Below, in pieces: positions 1 to 5,563 of a stretch of 6,275 bases of DNA. A program made the translations under genes and the position numbers. The DNA comes from Thermotoga sp. (lineage in GTDB: Bacteria; Thermotogota; Thermotogae; B3-G13): positions 1 to 6,275 of the forward strand of contig QNAT01000079.1 of assembly GCA_003641555.1 (NCBI GenBank), in the 5' to 3' direction. Each line of letters opens with the position of its first letter. Within the stretch, counting starts at the first letter, position 1. A model generated the notes under the pieces. The model was not told the DNA's origin and did no database searches. It saw only the letters and a list, made by a program, of their open reading frames with translations.

Positions 1-119
1 GGAATTCGAGGAAAAATGCGTTAAGAAAATGATACTGTCTGAGCGCAGCGAGTCTATTATTTTTAGCATTTTTACGAAGAATTTTAGCAAATTTCGTACT
101 AGCCTTGATTTTTTCTTTG

Positions 120-155
120 GTTCATTTCTTTTGTATCAAGACAAAAGAAATGAAC
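120..155. repeat. Perfect 15-bp inverted repeat in a repeat-like intergenic element
   Basis: Bases 120-134 (GTTCATTTCTTTTGT) are the exact reverse complement of 141-155, separated by a 6-base loop ATCAAG. The loop can also pair with CTTGAT at 104-109, giving an alternative fold. No T-run follows on the + strand, so it is not a classic intrinsic terminator for that strand. The surrounding segment, about 40-160, is A+T rich and contains a bulged stem (ACGAA at 74-78 against TTCGT further right). It has the look of a dispersed intergenic repeat of the kind that recurs in many bacterial genomes. A reading frame is open through it from base 2 to a TAA at 200-202, but I do not recognise its product. 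The hairpin is certain from the sequence; the repeat-family idea is inference. Confidence 0.6.
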
Positions 156-228
156 ATAATAATAGTGGGTTGGCATTTTACAGTCGAGATAGTAGAGTGT
201 AAAAAGTATAATATGAGAGGTGTTAAAT

Positions 229-1047
229 ATGAAAACTGTTGATCTTGTTTCCTGGTTTTCTCAATATGGTATCAAGATAATTTTGAGTGTAATAATCGTC
301 GCGATCACCTGGCTTATCGTTAGATTAACGATGAGGGCTATTGAACGCTTTGGGAAGAAGACAGGTAAGTTGAAAGGCATGCTCACTACCACGAAGATGC
401 TTGTATCAACATTCATATATTTGATAGCTCTGGCTGTAGTTTTGAGTGTATTTGGGGTCAACGTTCTTCCTCTGGTAACAGGACTCGGAGCCGGAGGCAT
501 AATAGTGGGCATAGCGATCCAGGATGTAATAGCAAATTTCGGTGCGGGTATCATGCTTGCATTCATACGTCCATTCAACGAAGGAGATGCGATAGAAATA
601 GGAGGGAGTATAACAGGAGTAGTAGACGGTATAAGTGTTATGTCAACTCTAATGCATACCTTCGATAACAAACGCCTCATAGTGCCCAACAGACAGGTAT
701 GGAACAAAGTTATCGTGAATTATTCACATTTTAAAGAGAGAAGATTTGACATAAGTGTGGGAGTTGATTATAGCGCTGATTTGAACGCAGTTTTGAGAAC
801 GCTGAATGATGTGATCAAAAAAACAGAAGGTATCATTCAGGAAAGGGGAAATTCTATCATCTTCGATGGATTTGGAGACTCAAGTGTGAATTTCCTGCTG
901 AGATTCTGGGTAGATGTGGGAAAATACAGCTTCCTGGATGTAAAAACTAACCTTGCTCTTAACATAAAGAAGCAATTCGATGAAAATGATATAAATATTC
1001 CTTTTCCACAAATGGATGTTCATATGAAGTCAAATACTCCTGCGTGA
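229..1047 (+). CDS. mscS: MscS-family small-conductance mechanosensitive ion channel
   Basis: A 272-residue inner-membrane channel of the MscS family, which opens on membrane tension during hypo-osmotic shock and releases small solutes. Three hydrophobic segments are visible at about 14-35, 57-75 and 83-113. The third is the pore-lining helix, rich in Gly and Ala (GLGAGG, VGIAIQDVIANFGAG), and ends in the family hallmark RPFNEGD at 114-120. The beta-domain motif PNRQVWNKVIVNYS lies at 153-166, and the typical C-terminal IPFPQ strand motif at 257-261. Its length is close to that of E. coli MscS (286). ATG 229 is preferred over GTG 220 because AGAGG (216-220) stands 8 bases ahead of it. It is transcribed alone and converges with the minus-strand operon. 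Nothing looks broken. Confidence 0.93.
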   Translation: MKTVDLVSWFSQYGIKIILSVIIVAITWLIVRLTMRAIERFGKKTGKLKGMLTTTKMLVSTFIYLIALAVVLSVFGVNVLPLVTGLGAGGIIVGIAIQDVIANFGAGIMLAFIRPFNEGDAIEIGGSITGVVDGISVMSTLMHTFDNKRLIVPNRQVWNKVIVNYSHFKERRFDISVGVDYSADLNAVLRTLNDVIKKTEGIIQERGNSIIFDGFGDSSVNFLLRFWVDVGKYSFLDVKTNLALNIKKQFDENDINIPFPQMDVHMKSNTPA

Positions 1048-1102
1048 ACTGCTCCTCCAATGATTAATTCAGAAATTCGTTTTTTCATACTCACAAAAGT
1101 GG

Positions 1103-1148
1103 TGTCCAATGTTGAGTAAGCAGATCATTAGTCCTGTCCGATGGGACA
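1103..1148. repeat. Three TGTCC(N)AT elements, two forming a short hairpin
   Basis: In the convergent intergenic space, TGTCCAAT (1103-1110) and TGTCCGAT (1135-1142) read forward, and ATGGGACA (1141-1148) is the same motif inverted. TGTCC 1135-1139 and GGACA 1144-1148 can form a 5-bp hairpin with loop GATG. A loose T-rich tract (ATTTTGTTTT) follows about 13 bases downstream on the + strand. The site could be a weak bidirectional terminator between the channel gene and the minus-strand operon, an operator, or the worn ends of a small inserted element. The sequence does not decide between these. Confidence 0.35.
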
Positions 1149-1189
1149 CAGACCTCTATCATTTTGTTTTGCAACACCCGATCTTTTAT

Positions 1190-1690
1190 TCATTTCAGTA
1201 CCTTCTCAGGAATATAACCGGACTTCATCACGACAAGGGCGATCGTCCCACCAACGAGTGCTGTAAACAGCTGGGGAAGTGATAGCATCTGGATCAATTT
1301 CGGTGGGGCCTTGACGAGGTGAGTTACCGCATAAGAGAGAAATAGATATTTCAGAACTGCTCCTATAACGACTCCAAGAATCTTCCCTTTCATCCCATAA
1401 TTCTTTAGAATGCCGAATGTCAGCGTGTAAATTCCATTTCCCACCATTATTATCGGTGGAAGAAATGCAACCGGCATAAGCCCTGAAATAAAGGCAACCC
1501 AGGGAGTAAAACATCCTACTGTAACTCCTCCAACTATTCCGAGAATATAAGTTGCAATGATGAGTGTAAAATTGACTACCGGACCTGTGATGTATTGGGG
1601 TAAATGTAGGGCAGGGAATAAAGCAGCGATCGCAAGCAGTACCCCAGCATAAGTGATGAATTTGATCCTCTTACTATCCTGAAAATCCAT
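1190..1690 (-). CDS. Small polytopic membrane protein resembling an ECF-transporter S component
   Basis: A 166-residue, very hydrophobic protein with about five or six membrane spans (roughly 12-30, 36-60, 62-78, 80-97, 103-125, 137-157) and small polar loops. The composition, the length and the Gly/Pro-rich middle (GVTVGCFTPWVAFISGLMP, 55-73) resemble the substrate-binding S subunits of energy-coupling-factor vitamin transporters. No EcfA ATPase or EcfT scaffold gene is in the window, and I see no motif that would name a substrate. ATG 1690 is preceded by AGGAGG with a 4-base gap. It starts 47 bases after hydA on the same strand with no terminator between them, so the two are probably co-transcribed. 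A role linked to the hydrogenase is possible but is only suggested by position. Confidence 0.6.
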   Translation of the reverse strand: MDFQDSKRIKFITYAGVLLAIAALFPALHLPQYITGPVVNFTLIIATYILGIVGGVTVGCFTPWVAFISGLMPVAFLPPIIMVGNGIYTLTFGILKNYGMKGKILGVVIGAVLKYLFLSYAVTHLVKAPPKLIQMLSLPQLFTALVGGTIALVVMKSGYIPEKVLK

Positions 1691-1697
1691 TTGACCT

Positions 1698-1709
1698 CCT
1701 GATCTCAGG
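1698..1709. promoter_or_regulatory. CCTGA-TC-TCAGG inverted repeat beside the Shine-Dalgarno site of the S-component-like gene
   Basis: In the 47-base hydA / membrane-protein gap, CCTGA (1698-1702) and TCAGG (1705-1709) form a short dyad with a 2-base centre. Part of it lies within the AGGAGG ribosome-binding site on the minus strand. A 2-base loop is too tight for an RNA hairpin, so if it works at all it would be as a DNA dyad. It is short enough to be chance. Confidence 0.15.
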
Positions 1710-1737
1710 TTTTGATTTATCTCTTAAAGATCTGATC

Positions 1738-3474
1738 CTACACGTTACTTTTCACTTTTTCCCACAGTTCTCTCTTCACATAATGGGTATGAAGCAAGTG
1801 GTGTGCCTTTTCACTGCCTGGCTTGCCGAGATATTCTTCGTACAACTTCTTTATATACGGATTTTCATGAGATTTTCTGATCTTCCTCTCCTCATCATCC
1901 TTATACAGCGCATTGCTCCTCTTCAATCTTATCTCATCGGTAGTAGGAATGGGCTGTCCTCCACCACCGATACAACCACCCTTACATGCCATCACTTCTA
2001 TGAAATGTATCTTTACTTCTCCAGCCTTTACCATATCCATGAGTTCTTTTGCTTTGCCAAGTGAATGGGCAACTCCTACCCTTATCTTCGACCCATCTAT
2101 GTCGACTTCGGCAAATTTTACCCCTTCAAGGAATCTCACGGATTTGAATTCTACATCTGTGAGCGTTTTGCCCGAAAGCATTTCGTATGCGCTTCTCAAC
2201 GCTGATTCCATTACACCACCCGTTGCACCGAAGATCGTTCCTGCTCCAGAATATTCACCGAGAGGAATATCGTAATCTGAATCTGGTAGATTTACGAAAT
2301 CTATGCCTGCCTGTTTTATCATCCTCCCCATTTCTCTCGTTGTGAGGACCACATCCACGTCTTTAATTCCACTTGAGTTTATCTCGGGTCTATCCGCCTC
2401 GTATTTCTTCGCCGTACAGGGCATTACAGACACATGGAATATCTTTTCCTTCGGGATACCTGCCTTTTCAGCAAAATATGTCTTTACCAGTGCTCCCATC
2501 ATCTGCTGAGGTGATTTGCAGGTTGATAGATTTGGGATGAATTCAGGATAGTACTCTTCAAGATACTTTATCCAGGCAGGACAGCAGGAAGTGAAAGTTG
2601 GGATCTTCTCGTTATTTTTAATCCTCTCTATCACCTCTGTTGCTTCCTCGACGATCGTGAGATCGGCCGTGAAGTTGGTGTCGAAGATCTTTTTAAATCC
2701 AAGCATCTTTAAGGCAGTTGCAACTTTACCTCTCACGAACGTCCCAGCAGGCAGGCCGAATAGTTCTCCCATAGAAGCCCTTATAGCCGGGGCTGTTGAA
2801 ACTACCACATATTTATCTGGCGAAGCAAGTGCATTCCACACTCTTTCCGTATCATCTCTTTCCGTAAGGGCACCTGTGGGACAATCCATGATACATTGAC
2901 CGCAGTTCACACAGGGGGTATCGATGAGTAGATTACCGAATGGCGCTCCTATGTACGTCTTTATACCTCTATTTGCAACGGTCAACGCATTCACACTCTG
3001 CACCTCTTCGCAAACTGAAACACATCTTCTGCAATAAATACATTTACCTGGATCCCTTACTATCGGCCCAGAATCATCTTTTTCATATGGGGAAGGAATT
3101 TTATCAAAAGAAACCTCTTTTACCCCAAGCCTGTTTGCCACGTCTTGCAATTCGCAATTACCGTCTCTTACACAAGTTGGGCATGCAATATCGTGATGTG
3201 CGAGTGTTAGTTCGAGATTTACCTTTCTCGCCTCTCGAACGGTAGGTGTATTCGTGAAGATCTCCATACCTTCTCTAACCTTTGTAATGCAAGAACGCTG
3301 CAGCGTACGTGTCCCTTTTACCTCCACCACACAGACCCCACAAGAACCTTCTTCTGAGATCCCTTCGAGATAACAAAGTGTGGGGATATCGATGCTTGCT
3401 GCTTCACATGCCTTCAGTATCGTCGTATCTCTGGGTACCTGATATTCTTTCCCATCGATCTTTATGTTTACCAT
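1738..3474 (-). CDS. hydA: [FeFe]-hydrogenase catalytic subunit HydA
   Basis: A 578-residue iron-only hydrogenase that reduces protons to H2 or oxidises H2 at an H-cluster. Domains in order: NuoG-like 2Fe-2S domain (Cys 34, 45, 48, 62); His-ligated 4Fe-4S site (H94, C98, C101, C107); 2x4Fe-4S ferredoxin domain (C145, 148, 151, 155 and C188, 191, 194, 198); H-cluster domain with TSCCPAW (295-301), MPCTAKK (351-357) and ACKGGCIGGGGQP (496-508). H-cluster ligands are C298, C353, C497 and C501; C297 matches the proton-relay Cys and K356 the cyanide-binding Lys of Clostridium CpI, in a constant register two residues shorter. The C-terminal small-subunit-like helices (about 520-578) end without the extra 2Fe-2S domain of Thermotoga HydA. 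No signal peptide, so cytoplasmic. GGAGG stands just upstream of ATG 3474. The hydB remnant upstream suggests it was once part of an NAD-linked HydABC complex. Its present partner, ferredoxin or otherwise, is unknown. Confidence 0.96.
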   Translation of the reverse strand: MVNIKIDGKEYQVPRDTTILKACEAASIDIPTLCYLEGISEEGSCGVCVVEVKGTRTLQRSCITKVREGMEIFTNTPTVREARKVNLELTLAHHDIACPTCVRDGNCELQDVANRLGVKEVSFDKIPSPYEKDDSGPIVRDPGKCIYCRRCVSVCEEVQSVNALTVANRGIKTYIGAPFGNLLIDTPCVNCGQCIMDCPTGALTERDDTERVWNALASPDKYVVVSTAPAIRASMGELFGLPAGTFVRGKVATALKMLGFKKIFDTNFTADLTIVEEATEVIERIKNNEKIPTFTSCCPAWIKYLEEYYPEFIPNLSTCKSPQQMMGALVKTYFAEKAGIPKEKIFHVSVMPCTAKKYEADRPEINSSGIKDVDVVLTTREMGRMIKQAGIDFVNLPDSDYDIPLGEYSGAGTIFGATGGVMESALRSAYEMLSGKTLTDVEFKSVRFLEGVKFAEVDIDGSKIRVGVAHSLGKAKELMDMVKAGEVKIHFIEVMACKGGCIGGGGQPIPTTDEIRLKRSNALYKDDEERKIRKSHENPYIKKLYEEYLGKPGSEKAHHLLHTHYVKRELWEKVKSNV

Positions 3475-3509
3475 ATCTACCTTCCTCCCTTAGCTCACTT
3501 TACATACAT

Positions 3510-3802
3510 TCACAGAGCATATCTTTTTTCTCTTATATGAGTAAGCCACTCATCTCTGAACTTCCTCAAAAATCGTATATCACATTGGGTGCCGTTTCTC
3601 CTAATCCACAGAAGGTGGTTAACATCATACTCTTTCCGAGACTCTCCAATGTGTTGATATCTCTTTCTTCTCCTTCACCTTTTGAGATCCTGTTTATTAT
3701 TCTGTATGCCTCCTCTGTTCCCACTCTACATGGTGTACACTCGCCGCAGCTCTCAAAGATAATGGAGTCAGACCTTGATATCAGGCGCAAATATACTTCG
3801 TG
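3510..3802 (-). pseudogene. hydB: Remnant of NuoF/HydB-type flavoprotein subunit (C-terminal 4Fe-4S domain only, frameshifted)
   Basis: HydB/NuoF subunits bind NADH, FMN and a 4Fe-4S cluster. Here only the cluster domain survives. The first frame (open from 3802; TTG 3790 to stop 3566) reads ESCGECTPCRVG and ends TTFCGLGETAPN, keeping all four ligand cysteines (15, 18, 21, 61 counted from 3790). After TAPN the frame breaks: it ends VIYDF-stop, whereas the shifted frame continues DIRFLRKFRDEWLTHIREK to a stop at 3510-3512. This matches the usual NuoF/HydB ending (TAPNP...RYFRDEYEAHI), with spacing that implies loss of one base near 3575. Upstream of SDSIIFESCG an in-frame TAA (3803-3805) replaces the NADH/FMN domains, and no ribosome-binding site is visible. 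Its place just before hydA fits the known hydC-hydB-hydA order. A functional mini Fe-S protein is possible but unlikely. Confidence 0.85.
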
Positions 3803-3819
3803 TTATTTTTCACATAGTG

Positions 3820-3849
3820 ATTATAACATATCTAAAATAAGAAAATCAA
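3820..3849 (-). promoter_or_regulatory. Probable sigma70-type promoter of the hydrogenase operon
   Basis: On the minus strand, TATAAT (3825-3820) is preceded by TGT, an extended -10. TTGATT (3849-3844) lies 18 bases further upstream as a -35. Transcription would start near 3813 and run through the hydB remnant into hydA and the membrane-protein gene, giving hydA a leader of about 340 nt made mostly of dead coding sequence. The call rests on motif match and position only. Confidence 0.55.
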
Positions 3850-3910
3850 TTCATTCGAGTTCGTACTGCTACACAACATCCTTTCATCGATGATACATCT
3901 CTTATAATTC

Positions 3911-3950
3911 TATCCGGGATTCTGGAAATTTGATATCCCGGAGATTCTGG
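3911..3950. repeat. Imperfect tandem direct repeat overlapping the methyltransferase promoter
   Basis: TATCCGGGATTCTGG (3911-3925) recurs as TATCCCGGAGATTCTGG (3934-3950), the same word with two extra bases, 23 bases apart. The second copy fills the spacer between the -35 and -10 boxes, and the first lies just upstream of the -35. The CCGGGAT (3914-3920) and ATCCCGG (3935-3941) parts also face each other as an inverted repeat. The layout is what an operator for a repressor or autoregulator would look like, which is inference. Confidence 0.5.
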
Positions 3951-3956
3951 TATAAT
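3930..3956 (+). promoter_or_regulatory. Probable extended -10 promoter for the methyltransferase / toxin-antitoxin block
   Basis: TATAAT at 3951-3956 is preceded by TGG (extended -10). TTGATA at 3930-3935 is a 5/6 match to the -35 with a 15-base spacer; TTTGAT at 3929-3934 gives 16. The start would be near 3963, right at the foot of the first hairpin, leaving a leader of about 200 nt before the methyltransferase start. Confidence 0.6.
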
Positions 3957-3964
3957 AAAGTATA

Positions 3965-4001
3965 GATATGCAGAAATTCGCTTTGTTCATTTCTGTATAT
4001 C
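3965..4001 (+). promoter_or_regulatory. Leader hairpin 1 (13-bp stem, 11-base loop)
   Basis: GATATGCAGAAAT (3965-3977) pairs with ATTTCTGTATATC (3989-4001), 12 Watson-Crick pairs and one G-U. It would form the extreme 5' end of the transcript from the 3951 box. No T-run follows, so it is more likely a 5' stabilising or regulatory structure than a terminator. Confidence 0.5.
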
Positions 4002-4022
4002 GAGGCGGTGGGATTCACCCTT

Positions 4023-4056
4023 GATATATGCGTTCGCTTCGCGGACTTCGTATATC
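4023..4056 (+). promoter_or_regulatory. Leader hairpin 2 (6+6 bp stem with internal loop)
   Basis: GATATA (4023-4028) pairs with TATATC (4051-4056), and GTTCGC (4032-4037) with GCGGAC (4041-4046) around a TTC loop, with one G-U pair and an internal loop of 3 and 4 bases. CGGGATATC just after it (4059-4067) is the exact complement of GATATCCCG at 3932-3940, inside the promoter, so the DNA region can fold in a nested way. Function unknown. Confidence 0.45.
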
Positions 4057-4166
4057 TGCGGGATATCCAAAATGTTTTGTTTAAGCTTTTGACTTGCCCA
4101 GTACCTCCGGATACTTCACCGTCTCGTTATATGAACGTCGATGTAATGTTAAAGGAAGGAATGAAG

Positions 4167-5234
4167 ATGGTAAATAAAAAGTATGTGGAACTGCTCTGGG
4201 CAGGAAAATACGATAAATACGAAAAAGGAGAGAAGATACCAATAGAAAAGCCAAATCTCCCTTTTCAAGTTGTGGAAACAGTAAATAAGCCAAGAATCAA
4301 GGGTGGATTTACTGCTCCGCTTTTTCCTGAAGATCAGTGGCCAAAAGATTATCCAAAAGACTGGAAGAATCTGCTCATCTGGGGAGACAATAAACTCGTG
4401 ATGTCATCTTTAATTAAACAGGGCTGGGCTGGAAGGATTAATCTGATTTACATTGACCCGCCGTTTTACACTGGTGCAGACTTTACCGTAAGGACAAAAC
4501 TCGGAGATGAAAGCATAGAAAAAGAGCCATCTATCATAGAAAGGCGGGCGTATAATGATACCTGGAGCGGAGGAATTGCCTCTTATCTTAAATATATGTA
4601 TGAGCGATTGGGTTTGATGAGAGAGCTGCTGGCTGAGAATGGCTCAATCTATGTCCATTTAGACTGGCATGTAGGGCATTATGTAAAGGTGATGATGGAT
4701 GAGATATTTGGGTATGAGAATTTTAGGAATGAGATTGTGTGGAGTTATACTGGAGCAGGACAAACGCCTAAGTATTTTCCTAGAAAACACGATAACATTC
4801 TTTGGTATACCAAAAATAATGATTATGTTTTTAATATTGAAAACCTAAGAGTACAATATAAAAAATCAAATATTGCTGCTGGAAAAACTTCTTTTACAGG
4901 AAGGAAATCTGAAAAATATCTTTTAGAATTAGATCAGAGAGGGAAAATTATAGAAGATTGGTGGGCTGATATTGCAACTATTGGATATGTGCACTCTGAA
5001 ATTTTAGATTTCACTACCCAAAAACCTGAAGCCCTTCTAAAACGCATCATCCTTGCCTCTTCCAACCCTGGCGACATCGTTGCAGATTTCTTCTGCGGCT
5101 CTGGAACCACATTGGCAGTCGCAGAGAAACTCGGCAGGCGTTGGGTAGGCTGTGATTTATCCAAATTTGCTATCCAGGTTACAAGAAAGAGATTATTGGA
5201 TATCCACAATTCAAAGGAATTGATGGAGGAATGA
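4167..5234 (+). CDS. Adenine-N6 DNA methyltransferase, type III Mod-like (beta class), catalytic core
   Basis: A 355-residue DNA methyltransferase that transfers a methyl group from S-adenosylmethionine to adenine. Motif order is that of the beta class and type III Mod proteins: catalytic IDPPF at 96-100 (motif IV) comes before the cofactor motif [10 protein letters not shown] at 306-315 (motif I). [12 protein letters not shown] (284-295) is the motif X helix, and IWGDNKLVM (71-79) is a Mod-family signature. Residues about 185-283, between them, would be the target-recognition region; its DNA is much more A+T rich than either flank. ATG 4167 is chosen because GGAAGG (4154-4159) sits 7 bases ahead and family members begin near this KYVEL segment. 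It ends in an ATGA overlap with the first MNT start codon. The protein ends just after motif I, and the domain that normally follows appears to be encoded at 5977. No restriction subunit is in the window. Confidence 0.9.
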   Translation: MVNKKYVELLWAGKYDKYEKGEKIPIEKPNLPFQVVETVNKPRIKGGFTAPLFPEDQWPKDYPKDWKNLLIWGDNKLVMSSLIKQGWAGRINLIYIDPPFYTGADFTVRTKLGDESIEKEPSIIERRAYNDTWSGGIASYLKYMYERLGLMRELLAENGSIYVHLDWHVGHYVKVMMDEIFGYENFRNEIVWSYTGAGQTPKYFPRKHDNILWYTKNNDYVFNIENLRVQYKKSNIAAGKTSFTGRKSEKYLLELDQRGKIIEDWWADIATIGYVHSEILDFTTQKPEALLKRIILASSNPGDIVADFFCGSGTTLAVAEKLGRRWVGCDLSKFAIQVTRKRLLDIHNSKELMEE

Positions 5235-5242
5235 AAATGAAG
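5230..5242 (+). repeat. Left copy of imperfect direct repeat bordering the MNT-HEPN module
   Basis: AATGAAAATGAAG here matches AATAAAAATGAAG at 5970-5982 in 12 of 13 positions. Both span a start codon (5237 and 5977), so similarity of start-codon context may explain part of it. It could otherwise be a footprint of insertion of the toxin-antitoxin pair. Confidence 0.35.
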
Positions 5243-5563
5243 ATAGAGAAAAAGATAAAGGAAATAGTGGGAAGGGTTTTAGGGAAGAATGGATTTACCT
5301 TGCATAATATTTTTCTTTTTGGCTCAAGGGCAAGAGGAGATTTTGATGAAGAGAGTGATTATGACATCCTCGTCATCCTCAACGAAGAGATTTCAATTGA
5401 AGATAAAAGAAAACTTATGGTAAAGATTTCAGGCGAGCTACACAAAAAGATGAGATATACATCTTTTGATATTATCATCAAGTCATTGAAGAGTTTTGAA
5501 GAAGAAAAAAATGTGGTCAATACCGTCTCAAATGAGGCATTTCTGGAAGGTATAAGGATATGA
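5237..5563 (+). CDS. MNT-type nucleotidyltransferase, antitoxin of a HEPN/MNT toxin-antitoxin pair
   Basis: A 108-residue minimal nucleotidyltransferase (MNT, polymerase-beta fold). The nucleotide-binding and metal motif reads FGSRARGDFDEESDYDILV, with GS at 29-30, the paired Asp at 41 and 43, and a third Asp at 78 (SFDIII). In type VII HEPN/MNT systems such proteins neutralise the partner HEPN ribonuclease, in studied cases by transferring AMP to it; the motif for that is intact here. ATG 5237 is preferred because GGAGGA (5225-5230) lies 6 bases upstream. ATG 5231, in the same frame, directly abuts it and would add two residues. It overlaps the end of the methyltransferase frame or follows it by 2 bases, and overlaps the HEPN start by ATGA (5560-5563), so translation is coupled on both sides. 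Confidence 0.88.
   Translation: MKIEKKIKEIVGRVLGKNGFTLHNIFLFGSRARGDFDEESDYDILVILNEEISIEDKRKLMVKISGELHKKMRYTSFDIIIKSLKSFEEEKNVVNTVSNEAFLEGIRI

Larger units (their letters stand above)
3803..4166. other. Divergent intergenic region between the hydrogenase operon and the methyltransferase block
   Basis: These 364 bases hold two divergent promoters, an imperfect tandem repeat, and two leader hairpins, each listed separately. A reading frame is open from 4008 into the methyltransferase gene, but the first 53 codons look non-coding: they overlap the hairpins, and the family start MVNKKYVEL comes after them. I see no tRNA or other known RNA gene, and nothing recognisable at 4069-4150. Confidence 0.6.

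Noticed and set aside
2..202. C-terminal end of a gene entering from the left
   Set aside because: The frame is open but low in complexity and runs through a perfect hairpin. I recognise no protein and cannot see its start, so it is not called as a gene.
207..212. TATAAT as -10 box of the mscS gene
   Set aside because: The start of transcription would fall inside the ribosome-binding site at 216-220, and only a poor -35 (TCGAGA) precedes it.
261..707. Minus-strand open frame opposite the channel gene
   Set aside because: It is antisense to a clear MscS protein and has no recognisable content or ribosome-binding site.
1783..3245. Several plus-strand open frames within the hydA region
   Set aside because: They lie opposite a full-length hydrogenase with all motifs intact and have no family features.
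4008..4166. N-terminal extension of the methyltransferase from GTG 4008
   Set aside because: The frame is open, but the 53 extra residues do not look like the family, the DNA is occupied by leader hairpins, and GGAAGG at 4154-4159 is well placed for ATG 4167.
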